From RBG-16-66-20 sp964564865 (GTDB lineage: Bacteria > Pseudomonadota > Gammaproteobacteria > Burkholderiales > SG8-39): a DNA stretch of 64,000 nucleotides. The position numbers were made by a program, and so were the translations under genes. Under the pieces are notes generated by a model. It made no database searches and was not told the origin of the DNA. It saw only the letters and a program-made list of their open reading frames with translations. Shown piece by piece: positions 46,892 to 56,691 of the stretch (its first letter is position 1; each line of letters starts with the position of its first letter). The DNA is taken from NCBI GenBank assembly GCA_964564865.1, contig CAZMDA010000011.1:1-64000 (forward strand), given 5' to 3'.

Positions 46892-47302
46892 ATGGCTGCA
46901 GCAGTCCAGTCCGGCGGAACCAGTGCGCTGCCGAGCGCCGACGGCAACGTCGCGCGCGCGCTTGTGGACCTGCTGGCCGAGGGCGTCGGCGGCACCGGCG
47001 AGCCCGGGTTCCAGGGATTGATGGGCTTGTTCGAGAAGGCCGGCCTGAAGACCCATTTCCGGTCGTGGATGACGCGAAAACCGAACCTGTCCGTCGGGCC
47101 CGCGGACCTGCACAAGGCGCTCGCCGGCTCCGGGATCGTCGAGGATCTCCTCAGGCGCACGGCATTGCCCGAGGCCGAGCTCCTTGAACGCCTCGCGATC
47201 GTCCTGCCGCGCGTGGTCCGGGAGGTGACACCTTTCGGCGAAGATGACCGGCGCACGGTGCAGATGCAGCTGCAGTTCCTGCGCAAGCGGCTGCGCGTCT
47301 AG
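46892..47302 (+). CDS. YidB/DUF937-like protein
   Basis: A 136-residue protein with the YidB pattern: a Gly-rich start, LMGLFEKAGLKTHFRSWMTR (the GL..SW helix), VGPADLHKALAGSGIVEDLL and LLERLAIVLPRVVREVTPFG. The family is helical and of unknown function. 43 bases downstream of the patatin gene; convergent with metK. Confidence 0.75.
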   Translation: MAAAVQSGGTSALPSADGNVARALVDLLAEGVGGTGEPGFQGLMGLFEKAGLKTHFRSWMTRKPNLSVGPADLHKALAGSGIVEDLLRRTALPEAELLERLAIVLPRVVREVTPFGEDDRRTVQMQLQFLRKRLRV

Positions 47303-47316
47303 GCGCCTGGAACGAA

Positions 47317-47338
47317 AACGGCGGCCGAAGCCGCCGTT
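47317..47338. terminator. Bidirectional hairpin terminator
   Basis: AACGGCGGC-CGAA-GCCGCCGTT, a 9-bp perfect stem with a four-base loop, flanked by AAAA on one side. It lies between the convergent YidB-like and metK genes. Confidence 0.75.
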
Positions 47339-47342
47339 CCGG

Positions 47343-47366
47343 AAAAACGTGGACCGTCCCTGTCTT
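47343..47366 (-). repeat. REP-type repeat (copy 5)
   Basis: On the minus strand ACAGGGACGGTCCACGTTTT, immediately after the metK stop. It combines the GACGG of copies 1-3 with the CCACGTTTT ending of the RAYT copies, an intermediate form. Confidence 0.8.
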
Positions 47367-47373
47367 ACCTGTT

Positions 47374-48531
<1,158 letters not shown>

Positions 48532-48573
48532 CTCTGACCCGCCGTAAATGGAAGGGCGCAAGGATATCAAAGA

Positions 48574-49413
48574 ATGTCCTCCTTCCCCAGTGTCCTGATG
48601 AAGCTTGCGGCGCGAATCCCGCTGCCGATCGCGCACGCGTTGGGCAGCCTGCTGGGGTGGGCAATGCATGGGCTTTCGCCCACTTACCGCCGGCACCTGA
48701 AGGAAAACCTCGCCGCCGCGGGCTACGCCGACGCCGCCACCCGCCGCGCCGCGATCGCCGAGGCGGGGAAGCTCCTGGCCGAGCTGCCCGCGCTGTGGCT
48801 GCGGCCGCGCCGGGAGGTCGCCGCCCTGGTGAAGGAGATCCGCGGCCTGGAGCTGGTGGAGGCGGCGCGCGCGCAAGGCAAGGGCATCGTGTTCCTGACG
48901 CCGCACCTGGGCTGCTTCGAGGTCACCGCGCAGGTGGCCGCGGAGCGCTTCCCGATCACGGTGCTCTACAGCCCGCCGAAGATGGCCTGGCTGCGGCCGG
49001 TGATGGAGCAGGGCCGCGGCGGCGAGAACGTGCGCCTCGCGAGCGCGGACCTCTCCGGCGTCCGCGAGCTGCTGGCGGCGCTGAAGCGCCGCGAGGCGGT
49101 GGGCATCCTGCCCGACCAGGTTCCCGGCGAGGGCGAAGGCGAGTGGGCGGAGTTCTTCGGCAAGCCCGCGTACACCATGACGCTGGCGGCGCGCTTCGCG
49201 CAGCGCGACGGCGTGGAATGCCTCATCGCCTACGGCGAGCGGCTGCCCGGGGGCCGGGGCTACATCGTGCACGTGCGGCCGCTTCCGCCGGCGCTGGCGG
49301 GCGAGAGCCAGACGCGGCGCGTGAACCGCGCGCTGGAGACCCTGATCCGCGAGCTGCCCGGGCAGTACCTGTGGGGCTATAACCGCTACAAGCCGCCGAA
49401 GAAGCGCACGTGA
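48574..49413 (+). CDS. Lipid A biosynthesis acyltransferase (LpxL/HtrB family)
   Basis: A 279-residue inner-membrane acyltransferase that adds a secondary acyl chain to lipid A. HLGCFE (HxxxxD/E) at about residue 110, then GILPDQVPGEGEGEWAEFFG, and YLWGYNRYKPPKKR at the C-terminus. N-terminal helix with LPIAHALGSLLGWAMHG. Overlaps the next paralog by 4 bases. Confidence 0.92.
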   Translation: MSSFPSVLMKLAARIPLPIAHALGSLLGWAMHGLSPTYRRHLKENLAAAGYADAATRRAAIAEAGKLLAELPALWLRPRREVAALVKEIRGLELVEAARAQGKGIVFLTPHLGCFEVTAQVAAERFPITVLYSPPKMAWLRPVMEQGRGGENVRLASADLSGVRELLAALKRREAVGILPDQVPGEGEGEWAEFFGKPAYTMTLAARFAQRDGVECLIAYGERLPGGRGYIVHVRPLPPALAGESQTRRVNRALETLIRELPGQYLWGYNRYKPPKKRT

Positions 49414-50273
49414 GCCGCCTGCTCTTCGGATTGCTGTGGCTCGCCCACTTCCTGCCGCAGCGCCTGCTCGCCGCGGCGGGCGAGGGCGCCGGCGCGGCGG
49501 CGTTCTGGCTCATCCCGGAGCGGCGCCGCGTGACGCGCATCAACCTGGGGCTGTGCTTCCCGACGATGGAAGCGGCGGCGCGCGAGCGCCTGGCAAGGGC
49601 GCATTTTCGAGCCTTCGTGCGCGGCATCGTCGAGCGCGGCGTGCTGTGGTGGGGCGCGCGCGAGCGCGTGGAGCGCATGGTGAGGATCGAAGGCCTGGAG
49701 AACCTGAAGGGCCTGGCGGGAAAGCCCGTGATCCTCCTCGCCCCGCACTTTGCCGGGCTGGACGCCGGTTTCGCGCGCCTCGCCTGCGAGGTGGACATGG
49801 TGTCCATGTACGCCAACCAGAAGGACCCGCGCTTCTCGGCGCTGCTCCTGCGCGGCCGCACGCGCTTCGGCAACCAGCGCCTGGTGTCGCGCCAGGAAGG
49901 CATCCGCGCCACGCTCACGGCGATGAAGGAAGGCCGGCCCTTCTACTACCTGCCCGACCAGGACTATGGGCCGAAGGATGCCCTCTTCGTGCCCTTCTTC
50001 GGCGTGCCCGCGGCCACGGTGCAGGGGCTGTCGCGCCTCGCGCGCGTCTCGGGCGCGGCGGTGCTCACGGCGGCGACGAAGCTCCTCCCGGGCGGCGGCT
50101 GCGTCATCCGCATCGGCGCGCCGTGGGACAATTTCCCCACCGATGACGTCGCCGCCGACACCCGCCGCATGAACCAGGCCATCGAGCGCCTCGTCCTCGA
50201 GCATCCCGAGCAGTACAACTGGATGCACAAACGCTTCAAGACCCGCCCCGCCGGCGAAGCCAGGCTCTACTGA
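49410..50273 (+). CDS. Second lipid A acyltransferase (LpxL/LpxM family)
   Basis: A 287-residue paralog of the upstream gene. VILLAPHFAGLDAGFARLAC gives the HxxxxD motif, FYYLPDQDYGPKDALFVPFF the second conserved block, and QYNWMHKRFKTRP the C-terminal one. GTG start inside the preceding stop (GTGA). The second secondary acyl chain is likely its product. Confidence 0.92.
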   Translation: MSRLLFGLLWLAHFLPQRLLAAAGEGAGAAAFWLIPERRRVTRINLGLCFPTMEAAARERLARAHFRAFVRGIVERGVLWWGARERVERMVRIEGLENLKGLAGKPVILLAPHFAGLDAGFARLACEVDMVSMYANQKDPRFSALLLRGRTRFGNQRLVSRQEGIRATLTAMKEGRPFYYLPDQDYGPKDALFVPFFGVPAATVQGLSRLARVSGAAVLTAATKLLPGGGCVIRIGAPWDNFPTDDVAADTRRMNQAIERLVLEHPEQYNWMHKRFKTRPAGEARLY

Positions 50274-50283
50274 TGCGACGCAT

Positions 50284-51219
50284 ATGCTGACGGTAGCCGT
50301 CATCGGCGCCGGCCACATGGGCCGCTACCACGCCGAGAAGCTGGCCGCCACGGAAGGCGCGCGCCTGGCCGCCATCGTGGACCCGGACGCGGCGCAGGCG
50401 GGCGCGCTGGCGAAGAAGCTCGACTGCGCCGCGCACGCCGGCTACCGCGAGGTGCTGGGCAAGGTGGACGCCGCGGTGGTCGCCACGCCGACCGAGTACC
50501 ACCACGAGATCGCGCTCGCGCTGCTCGCGTCCGGCGCGCACGTGCTGGTGGAGAAGCCCCTGGCGATGACGGTGGCGCAGGCCGACGAGCTCGTCGCCGC
50601 CGCCAGGCGCGCCGGCCGCGTGCTGCAGACCGGCCACGTGCAGCGCTACAGCAGCGCGTTCCAGGCGCTGGCGGCTCGCATGGACCGGCCGCTGTACATC
50701 GACGCCGAGCGCCTGGCCGGCTTCAAGCAGCGCGGCACCGACGTGGACGTGGTGCTGGACCTGATGATCCACGACCTCGACCTCGCGCTCACGCTGGCGA
50801 GGAGCGAAGTCACCGCGGTGAGCGCGAGCGGCTTTCGCGTCCTCACCGGCGACATCGACATCGCCAACGCGCGCATCGAGTTCGCCAGCGGCTGCGTCGC
50901 CAGCCTCTCGGCCAGCCGCGTCAGCCAGGCCGCGGTGAGGAAGCTGCGCGTGTTCCAGCCCGACCTGTACGTGTCCGCGGACCTGCAGGCCGGGCGCCTG
51001 CGCTACGTGCGCCGCCAGGACGGCGCGCTGGCGGAAACCGAGGAGACGCACGAGGGCAACGACGCGCTGGCCGAGCAGGCGCGCGCCTTCGTCGCCGCGG
51101 CGCAGGGCAGGGCGCCGGTGGCGGTGAGCGGCGAGCACGGCCGGCAGGCGCTGGCGCTGGCATTGGAAGTGAGCCGGCTGGTGGCGGCGCGGCTGCGGCA
51201 CTACGGAGAAGTAAAATGA
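50284..51219 (+). CDS. gnnA: Gfo/Idh/MocA oxidoreductase, probable GnnA (UDP-GlcNAc 3-dehydrogenase)
   Basis: A 311-residue NAD-dependent sugar dehydrogenase: VAVIGAGHMGRYHAEKLAA at the start, VEKPLAMTVAQADELVAAA with the catalytic Lys, GHVQRYSSAFQAL and DLMIHDLDLAL. It is coupled to an aminotransferase of the DegT type and sits directly behind two lipid A acyltransferases. That context matches GnnA, which oxidises the 3-position of UDP-GlcNAc on the way to UDP-GlcNAc3N. The symbol is inferred from context plus family. Confidence 0.72.
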   Translation: MLTVAVIGAGHMGRYHAEKLAATEGARLAAIVDPDAAQAGALAKKLDCAAHAGYREVLGKVDAAVVATPTEYHHEIALALLASGAHVLVEKPLAMTVAQADELVAAARRAGRVLQTGHVQRYSSAFQALAARMDRPLYIDAERLAGFKQRGTDVDVVLDLMIHDLDLALTLARSEVTAVSASGFRVLTGDIDIANARIEFASGCVASLSASRVSQAAVRKLRVFQPDLYVSADLQAGRLRYVRRQDGALAETEETHEGNDALAEQARAFVAAAQGRAPVAVSGEHGRQALALALEVSRLVAARLRHYGEVK

Positions 51220-52319
51220 GCCAGGACAGGATTCCCATCGCCGACCCGGCCGCGGAGAACGCGGAACTGGCCGGCGAGCTAGAGGCCGCGGTGAAGCGCG
51301 TGCTCGCCTCGGGGCGCTACATCCTCGGCCCCGAGGGCGCGGCGCTGGAAGCCGAGATTGCCGCGTACACCGGCGCGGCGCACGCCGTGGGCTGCAACTC
51401 CGGCACCGACGCGCTGCACCTCGCGCTGCGCGCCGCGGACATCGGCTCGGGCGACGAGGTGGTCATGCCTGCCTTCACCTTCGTCGCCACCGCCGAGGCG
51501 GCAAGCTACGTGGGCGCGAAGCCGGTGTTCGCCGACATCGACCCGGCCACCTTCTGCCTGGATCCGAAGTCGGTGGAGAAGGCGCTCACGCCGCGCACCC
51601 GCGCACTCGTGGCGGTGCATCTGTACGGCCAGACTGCGCCGCTCGCGGAGCTGGCGGCGATCTGCAGGGACCGCGGCCTCACGCTGGTGGAGGACTGCGC
51701 GCAGAGCCTGGGCGCGGACGAGGGCGGCCGGCGCTCGGGCAGCTGGGGCGCGTTCGGCTGCTTCTCGTTCTACCCGACCAAGAACCTCGCCGCCGCGGGC
51801 GACGCGGGCCTGGTGACCGCGCGCGAGCCGCGCCACGCCGAGCGCCTGCGGATGCTGCGCCACCACGGCAGCCGCAAGACCTATTACCACGACGTGCTGG
51901 GCTACAACAGCCGGCTGGACGAGATCCAGGCCGCGATCCTGCGCGTGAAGCTGGCGCGGCTGGACGAATTCAACGCGCGCCGCGAGGCGATCGCGCGCCG
52001 CTACGGCGAGTGGCTGGCCGGCACCCCGCTGGTGCTCCCCCAAGCGCACGGCCGCGGCCGGCACATCTGGCACCAGTACACCGTGCGCCACCCGAGGCGC
52101 GACGAGCTGCGCGCCAAGCTGGAGGCGGCCGGCATCGCCAGCATGATCTATTACCCGGTGCCGCTGCACCGCCAGCCGCTCTACGCGCCGGACAACCAGG
52201 GCTTGAAGCTGCCGGCCACGGACGAGGCCGCGGCGACGGTGCTGTCGCTGCCGATCTACCCGCAACTGTCCGAGGCGGCGCAGAAGAAGGTGTGCGAGGT
52301 CATCAAGGCATGCGCGTGA
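51216..52319 (+). CDS. gnnB: DegT/DnrJ aminotransferase, probable GnnB
   Basis: A 367-residue PLP enzyme of the sugar aminotransferase family. YILGPEGAALEAEIAAYTGA, CNSGTDALHLALRAADIGSG, EVVMPAFTFVATAEAASYVG, then EDCAQSLGADEGG and the PLP lysine in FSFYPTKNLAAAGDAG; PHRRxxxx-type ending LSLPIYPQLSEAAQKKV. Starts inside the gnnA stop. Predicted to aminate the 3-keto sugar. Overlaps dapF by 10 bases. Confidence 0.75.
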   Translation: MSQDRIPIADPAAENAELAGELEAAVKRVLASGRYILGPEGAALEAEIAAYTGAAHAVGCNSGTDALHLALRAADIGSGDEVVMPAFTFVATAEAASYVGAKPVFADIDPATFCLDPKSVEKALTPRTRALVAVHLYGQTAPLAELAAICRDRGLTLVEDCAQSLGADEGGRRSGSWGAFGCFSFYPTKNLAAAGDAGLVTAREPRHAERLRMLRHHGSRKTYYHDVLGYNSRLDEIQAAILRVKLARLDEFNARREAIARRYGEWLAGTPLVLPQAHGRGRHIWHQYTVRHPRRDELRAKLEAAGIASMIYYPVPLHRQPLYAPDNQGLKLPATDEAAATVLSLPIYPQLSEAAQKKVCEVIKACA

Positions 52320-53119
52320 AGTTCACCAAGATGGAAGGCGCGGGCAACGACTTCGTCGTGCTCGACTGCACCCGCGAGCCCTTCGCGCTCACGCGCGAGC
52401 AGCTGCGGCGCCTCGCCGACCGGCATTTCGGCGTCGGCTGCGACCAGGTTCTGGTCGTGGAGCCATCGCCCGGGGAAGGCCTGGATTTCCGCTACCGCAT
52501 CTTCAACGCCGACGGCGGCGAGGTGGAGCAGTGCGGCAACGGCGCGCGCTGCTTCGTCAAGTTCGTGCACGCGCGCGGCCTCGCGACGAAGACCGAGCTG
52601 CGCGTGTCCACGCAGGGCGGGGTCATCGCGCCGCGCCTGGAGCCCGACGGCGAGGTGAGCGTGAACATGGGGCCGCCGGCGCCGGAATCGCCGCTGGTGC
52701 AGGCGATCGACGTGGACGGCGCGAAGGTGGCGGTGGCGATCCTGTCCATGGGCAACCCGCACGCGGTGCAGGTGGTGAAGGATGTCGAGGCCGCGCCGGT
52801 GACCACGCAGGGCCCGAGGATCGAGCACCATCCGCGCTTCCCCGGCCGGGTCAACGCGGGCTACCTGCAGGTCATCGACCGGCACACCATCGCGCTGCGG
52901 GTCTGGGAGCGCGGCGCCGGCGAGACCCTCGCCTGCGGCACCGGCGCCTGCGCCGCGGCGGTGGCGGGCATCCTGCAGGGGCTGCTGGATTCGCCGGTCG
53001 AGGTGCGGGCGCACGGCGGCACGTTGACCGTGTCTTGGGCCGGGGGGGACAATAGCCCCGCTCCAGTCTGGATGAAGGGCCCGGCGCACACCGTGTTCGA
53101 GGGCGAGATCGACCTTTAG
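52310..53119 (+). CDS. dapF: Diaminopimelate epimerase
   Basis: Converts LL- to meso-diaminopimelate for lysine and peptidoglycan. 269 residues. MRVKFTKMEGAGNDFVVLDC, first catalytic Cys in EQCGNGARCFVKFVHARG, second in GETLACGTGACAAAVAGI. Start ATG 52310 is within the end of the aminotransferase gene. Confidence 0.95.
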   Translation: MRVKFTKMEGAGNDFVVLDCTREPFALTREQLRRLADRHFGVGCDQVLVVEPSPGEGLDFRYRIFNADGGEVEQCGNGARCFVKFVHARGLATKTELRVSTQGGVIAPRLEPDGEVSVNMGPPAPESPLVQAIDVDGAKVAVAILSMGNPHAVQVVKDVEAAPVTTQGPRIEHHPRFPGRVNAGYLQVIDRHTIALRVWERGAGETLACGTGACAAAVAGILQGLLDSPVEVRAHGGTLTVSWAGGDNSPAPVWMKGPAHTVFEGEIDL

Positions 53120-53142
53120 CGAGAACAAGAAGAGGCCAACGC

Positions 53143-53757
53143 ATGTCCCCAGACGAAATCGCCCAGTTCCTGCGCAGGAACCCGGGCTTCTTCGAGCAGC
53201 ACCCGCAGCTGCTGGAGTCCATCCTGGTGCCGCACCCGCACGGCGGCCGCGCCATCCCGCTCACCGAGCGCCAGATCGTGTCGCTGCGCGAGAAGGCGCG
53301 CCAGCTGGAGGGCAAGCTGTCGGAACTGCTGCGCTTCGGCGAGGACAACGACGCCATCGGCGAGAAGGTGCACCGGCTGTCGCTGGCGCTGCTCGCCGCG
53401 CGCGACCCGGCCGCCGCCGAGAGCGCGCTGCACTTCCACCTGCGCGAGGACTTCGCGGTGCCCCACGTCTCGCTGCGGATGTGGACCGAGCAGTCGGACC
53501 CGGTGCTGCGCGACCAGGCCGCCGGCATGGGCGCGCCGGCCTGCGGCGCCGCGGCGGGCAACCCGTTCCTGCCCCTGTTCGGCGAGGCGCAGGAGCACGT
53601 GCGCTCGGTGGCCATCGTGCCGCTGGGGCAGACGCGCAACATCGGCGTCCTGGCCCTGGGCAGCGAGGACCCGCAGCGCTTCTACGCCGAGATGGGCACG
53701 CTGTACCTGCGCCGCATCGGCGAGCTGGCCGCGGGCGCGCTCGCGGCGCGCGGCTGA
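53143..53757 (+). CDS. DUF484 protein (GAF-like)
   Basis: A 204-residue protein of the family that commonly lies between dapF and xerC. Start IAQFLRRNPGFFEQHPQLLE, then PHPHGGRAIPLTERQIVSLR; a GAF-like C-terminal domain ends RFYAEMGTLYLRRIGELA. Function unknown; the conserved neighbourhood is the main clue. Confidence 0.9.
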   Translation: MSPDEIAQFLRRNPGFFEQHPQLLESILVPHPHGGRAIPLTERQIVSLREKARQLEGKLSELLRFGEDNDAIGEKVHRLSLALLAARDPAAAESALHFHLREDFAVPHVSLRMWTEQSDPVLRDQAAGMGAPACGAAAGNPFLPLFGEAQEHVRSVAIVPLGQTRNIGVLALGSEDPQRFYAEMGTLYLRRIGELAAGALAARG

Positions 53758-53765
53758 CGGGTCGC

Positions 53766-54668
53766 ATGACCGACGCGGCGCTCGCCGCGGCCTGGCTGGA
53801 GAGCCTGCGCCACCAGCGCCGGCTGTCGCCGGCGACCCTGCGCAACTACGAGCACGCCCTGGGGCTGCTGTTCGCGCAACTCGAGGGGATGCCCCTCGCC
53901 AAGGCCGACCCGCAGCAGGTGCGCCGCATGGTGGCGCGCCTGCACGCCGGCGGCCTGTCGGGCAGGACGCTCGCGCTCACGCTGTCGGCCTGGCGCGGGC
54001 TGTACCACTGGCTGGTGCGGCACAAGGGCTTCGCCGCCAACCCGGTGCAGGGCATCCGCGCGCCCAAGTCGCCCAAGAAGCTGCCCAGGGTGCTGTCGCC
54101 GGAACAGATGCAGCGCCTGCTGGACGTGGGGGACGCGGGAGGCGTGGACACGCCGCAGGCCGCGTGCGACCTCGCCATGTTCGAGCTGCTGTATTCCTCC
54201 GGCCTGCGCCTGGCGGAGCTGGTGGCCCTGGACGCGGACGACGGGCGCCTCGACCTGCGCGGCGGCGAGGTCACGGTCACCGGCAAGGGCGCGAAGACGC
54301 GCACCGTGCCGGTGGGCGCGCGGGCGCGCGAGGCGCTGCGCGAGTGGCTGCGGCGGCGCGCGCAGCTGGCCGCGCCCGGGGAGCGCGCGCTCTTCGTCGG
54401 CGCGCGCGGCCGGCGCATCGCGCCGAGGGTGGTGGAGGCGCGCCTGAAGGCCTGGGCGCGGCGCCGGGGCATCGACACGCCGGTGCATCCGCACCTGCTG
54501 CGGCATTCCTTCGCCACCCACGTGCTGCAGTCCTCGCAGGACCTGCGCGCGGTGCAGGAGATGCTGGGCCACGCCAGCATCGCCACCACGCAGGTGTACA
54601 CCCACCTGGATTTCCAGGCGCTGGCGAAGGTCTACGACGCGGCGCACCCGCGCGCGAGGAAAAAATGA
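53766..54668 (+). CDS. xerC: Tyrosine recombinase XerC
   Basis: Resolves chromosome dimers at dif with XerD. 300 residues. Catalytic residues: Arg in ELLYSSGLRLAELVALD, Lys in GKGAKTRTVPVG, HxxR in HPHLLRHSFATHVLQ, His in LGHASIATTQVYTHLD and the Tyr in TQVYTH. Follows DUF484 after 8 bases; overlaps the next gene by 4. Confidence 0.95.
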   Translation: MTDAALAAAWLESLRHQRRLSPATLRNYEHALGLLFAQLEGMPLAKADPQQVRRMVARLHAGGLSGRTLALTLSAWRGLYHWLVRHKGFAANPVQGIRAPKSPKKLPRVLSPEQMQRLLDVGDAGGVDTPQAACDLAMFELLYSSGLRLAELVALDADDGRLDLRGGEVTVTGKGAKTRTVPVGARAREALREWLRRRAQLAAPGERALFVGARGRRIAPRVVEARLKAWARRRGIDTPVHPHLLRHSFATHVLQSSQDLRAVQEMLGHASIATTQVYTHLDFQALAKVYDAAHPRARKK

Positions 54669-55849
54669 AGTCGCTGCACCTGAAGCCTGGCCGCGAGAAA
54701 TCCGTCGCGCGCCGCCACCCGTGGATCTTCTCAGGTGCCGTGGATCGGGTGGACGGCGCCCCGGAAGCGGGCGAATCGCTGCTGGTGAAGAACGCTGGAG
54801 GACAACCGGTGGCGGTCGCCGCCTGGAGCGGCGAGTCGCAGATCCGCGCCCGGATCTGGAGCTTCGAGCCGAAGACCCGCGTCGAGGCGCCGTTCTTCGC
54901 CGCGGCGGTGGCGCGCGCGGCGAAGGCGCGCGAGGCGCTGCCCGCGGCGCGGCACACCAACGCCCTGCGCCTGGTGCACGGCGAGTCCGACGGCTTGCCC
55001 GGCGTCATCGTGGACCGCTACGCCGACGTGCTGGTGGCGCAATTCCTCTCCGCCGGCGCCGAGCGCTGGCGCGAGGCGATCCTGGACGCGCTCGTCGCGG
55101 CCACCGGCTGCGCGGCGATCTACGAACGCTCGGACGCGGAAGTGCGCGCGCTGGAGGGCCTGCAGCCAAGGACCGGGTTCGTCCGCGGCAACCACGAGGC
55201 GCGCCGCTGCCCGATCCTGGAGCACGGCTTGCATTTCCGGGTGGACGTCGAGGCGGGGCAGAAGACCGGGTTCTTCCTGGACCAGCGCGACAACCGCCAG
55301 CGCATCCGGGCGCTCGCGGCCGGGCGCGAGGTCCTGGACGGCTTCTGCTACACCGGCGGCTTCGCCCTTTCCGCTCTCGCCGGCGGCGCGAAGCGCGTGC
55401 TGGCGCTGGACAGCTCGGGTCCCGCGCTGGAGGTGGCGCGCGAGAACCTGGCGGCGAACGCGCTCGATGCCGCGCGCATCGCGTTCGAGGAGGCGGACGT
55501 GTTCGCGCGGTTGCGCAAGCTGCGCGACGCCGGCGCGAAGTTCGACCTCGTGATCCTGGACCCGCCCAAGTTCGCGCCCACCGCGGCGCAGGCGAAGAAC
55601 GCCGCGCGCGCCTACAAGGACATCAACCTGCTGGCGTTGAAGCTGCTCGCCCCCGGCGGCCTGCTGGCGACGTTCTCCTGCTCCGGCGGCGTGCCGGCTG
55701 AATTGTTCCAATCCATCGTCGCCGGCGCCGCGGCGGACGCGGGGGTGGACGGCCGGGTGATCGAGCGCTTCCACGGCGGCGCGGACCATCCCGTCGCGCT
55801 GAGCTTCCCGGAGGGCGAGTACCTGAAAGGCCTGCTGATCGCCACCTAA
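54665..55849 (+). CDS. rlmI: RlmI-like rRNA (cytosine-C5) methyltransferase
   Basis: A 394-residue SAM enzyme of the COG1092 group. The N-terminal PUA-like part KSLHLKPGREKSVARRHPWI precedes FRVDVEAGQKTGFFLDQRDN, DGFCYTGGFALSALAGGAKR (SAM site) and DLVILDPPKFAPTAAQAKNA (DPPK). ATG start inside the xerC stop. REP copy 6 begins at its stop codon. Confidence 0.9.
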   Translation: MKSLHLKPGREKSVARRHPWIFSGAVDRVDGAPEAGESLLVKNAGGQPVAVAAWSGESQIRARIWSFEPKTRVEAPFFAAAVARAAKAREALPAARHTNALRLVHGESDGLPGVIVDRYADVLVAQFLSAGAERWREAILDALVAATGCAAIYERSDAEVRALEGLQPRTGFVRGNHEARRCPILEHGLHFRVDVEAGQKTGFFLDQRDNRQRIRALAAGREVLDGFCYTGGFALSALAGGAKRVLALDSSGPALEVARENLAANALDAARIAFEEADVFARLRKLRDAGAKFDLVILDPPKFAPTAAQAKNAARAYKDINLLALKLLAPGGLLATFSCSGGVPAELFQSIVAGAAADAGVDGRVIERFHGGADHPVALSFPEGEYLKGLLIAT

Positions 55850-55872
55850 AACAGGGACAGTCCACGTTTTCC
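55848..55872 (+). repeat. REP-type repeat (copy 6), left flank of the RAYT
   Basis: AAAACAGGGACAGTCCACGT (55848-55867) begins with the last base pairs of the rlmI stop and continues TTTCC. Inverted match to copy 7 on the other side of the transposase gene. Confidence 0.9.
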
Positions 55873-55916
55873 ACTGCCTCTAGTCAACGCCGCCACGCCA
55901 CGCCCGTTGACAGAGT

Positions 55917-56636
55917 ATGCCCCGCCAAGCCCGGATCATGGTTCCGGACGTTCCCGTGCACGCCGTCCAGCGCGGGAACAACCGCGCCGCCTGTTTTGCG
56001 GATGACGTGGACCTGGCGTTCTACCTTCATCATCTTGGCCGGCTGGTCGGGGAGGAAGGCTGCGCGCTTCATGCCTACTGCCTCATGACGAACCATGTCC
56101 ACCTGCTGCTCACGCCGGAACGGGAAGACAGCTGTTCGCGCCTGTTCCGGAGGCTCGGCCTGCTGTACACGCAGTATTTCAACAAGCGGTACCGTCGTAC
56201 CGGCTCGGTGTGGGAGGGGCGCTTCCGTTCCAATCTGGTCCAGACAAGTGAGTATCTGCTCGCCTGCTATCGCTACATTGAGCTCAACCCGGTTCGGGCG
56301 GGAATGGTGGTCGAGCCCTCGCAGTACCGATGGTCGAGTTTCGCGGCGAACGCCGGCACGACCGAAGATCCACGCATCACGCCGCATGCCGAGTACCTTC
56401 GGCTCGGCCGCGACCGTGGCGAGTGTCGCAGGCAGTACCAGGCGCTGTTCGGCACGAATCTGGCGCCGGAGCTGGTGAACGAGATTCGCCTCACCACGAA
56501 TTCTGGCTACGCGCTCGGGTCCGAGGCGGTCCGGATCGATATCGGCCGGAAGCTCGGCAGGCGCGTGTACCGAGGGCAGCCGGGCAGGCCGCCCCGGGAG
56601 GATGCATCAGTTGCCGTGCAGGAGGACCTGTTTTGA
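55917..56636 (+). mobile_element. REP-associated tyrosine transposase (RAYT)
   Basis: A 239-residue TnpA_REP/Y1-type HUH nuclease, the single-strand transposase that moves REP elements. QARIMVPDVPVHAVQRGNNR gives the N-terminal strand, CLMTNHVHLLLTPERED the HUH (HVH) metal site, and the catalytic Tyr falls in the TQYFNKRYRRTGSVWEGRFR stretch; YIELNPVRAGMV is also diagnostic. Framed by inverted REP copies (55848 and 56645), so gene plus repeats form the element. ATG 55917; coding appears intact. Confidence 0.92.
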
Positions 56637-56644
56637 CTGCCGTC

Positions 56645-56670
56645 GGAAAACGTGGACTGTCCCTGTTTTT
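56645..56670 (-). repeat. REP-type repeat (copy 7), right flank of the RAYT
   Basis: GGAAAACGTGGACTGTCCCT (56645-56664) then GTTTTT, the exact inverse of copy 6 over 24 bases. It begins 8 bases after the RAYT stop. Confidence 0.9.
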
Positions 56671-56691
56671 TGCTGTTTATACTTTGGGACG

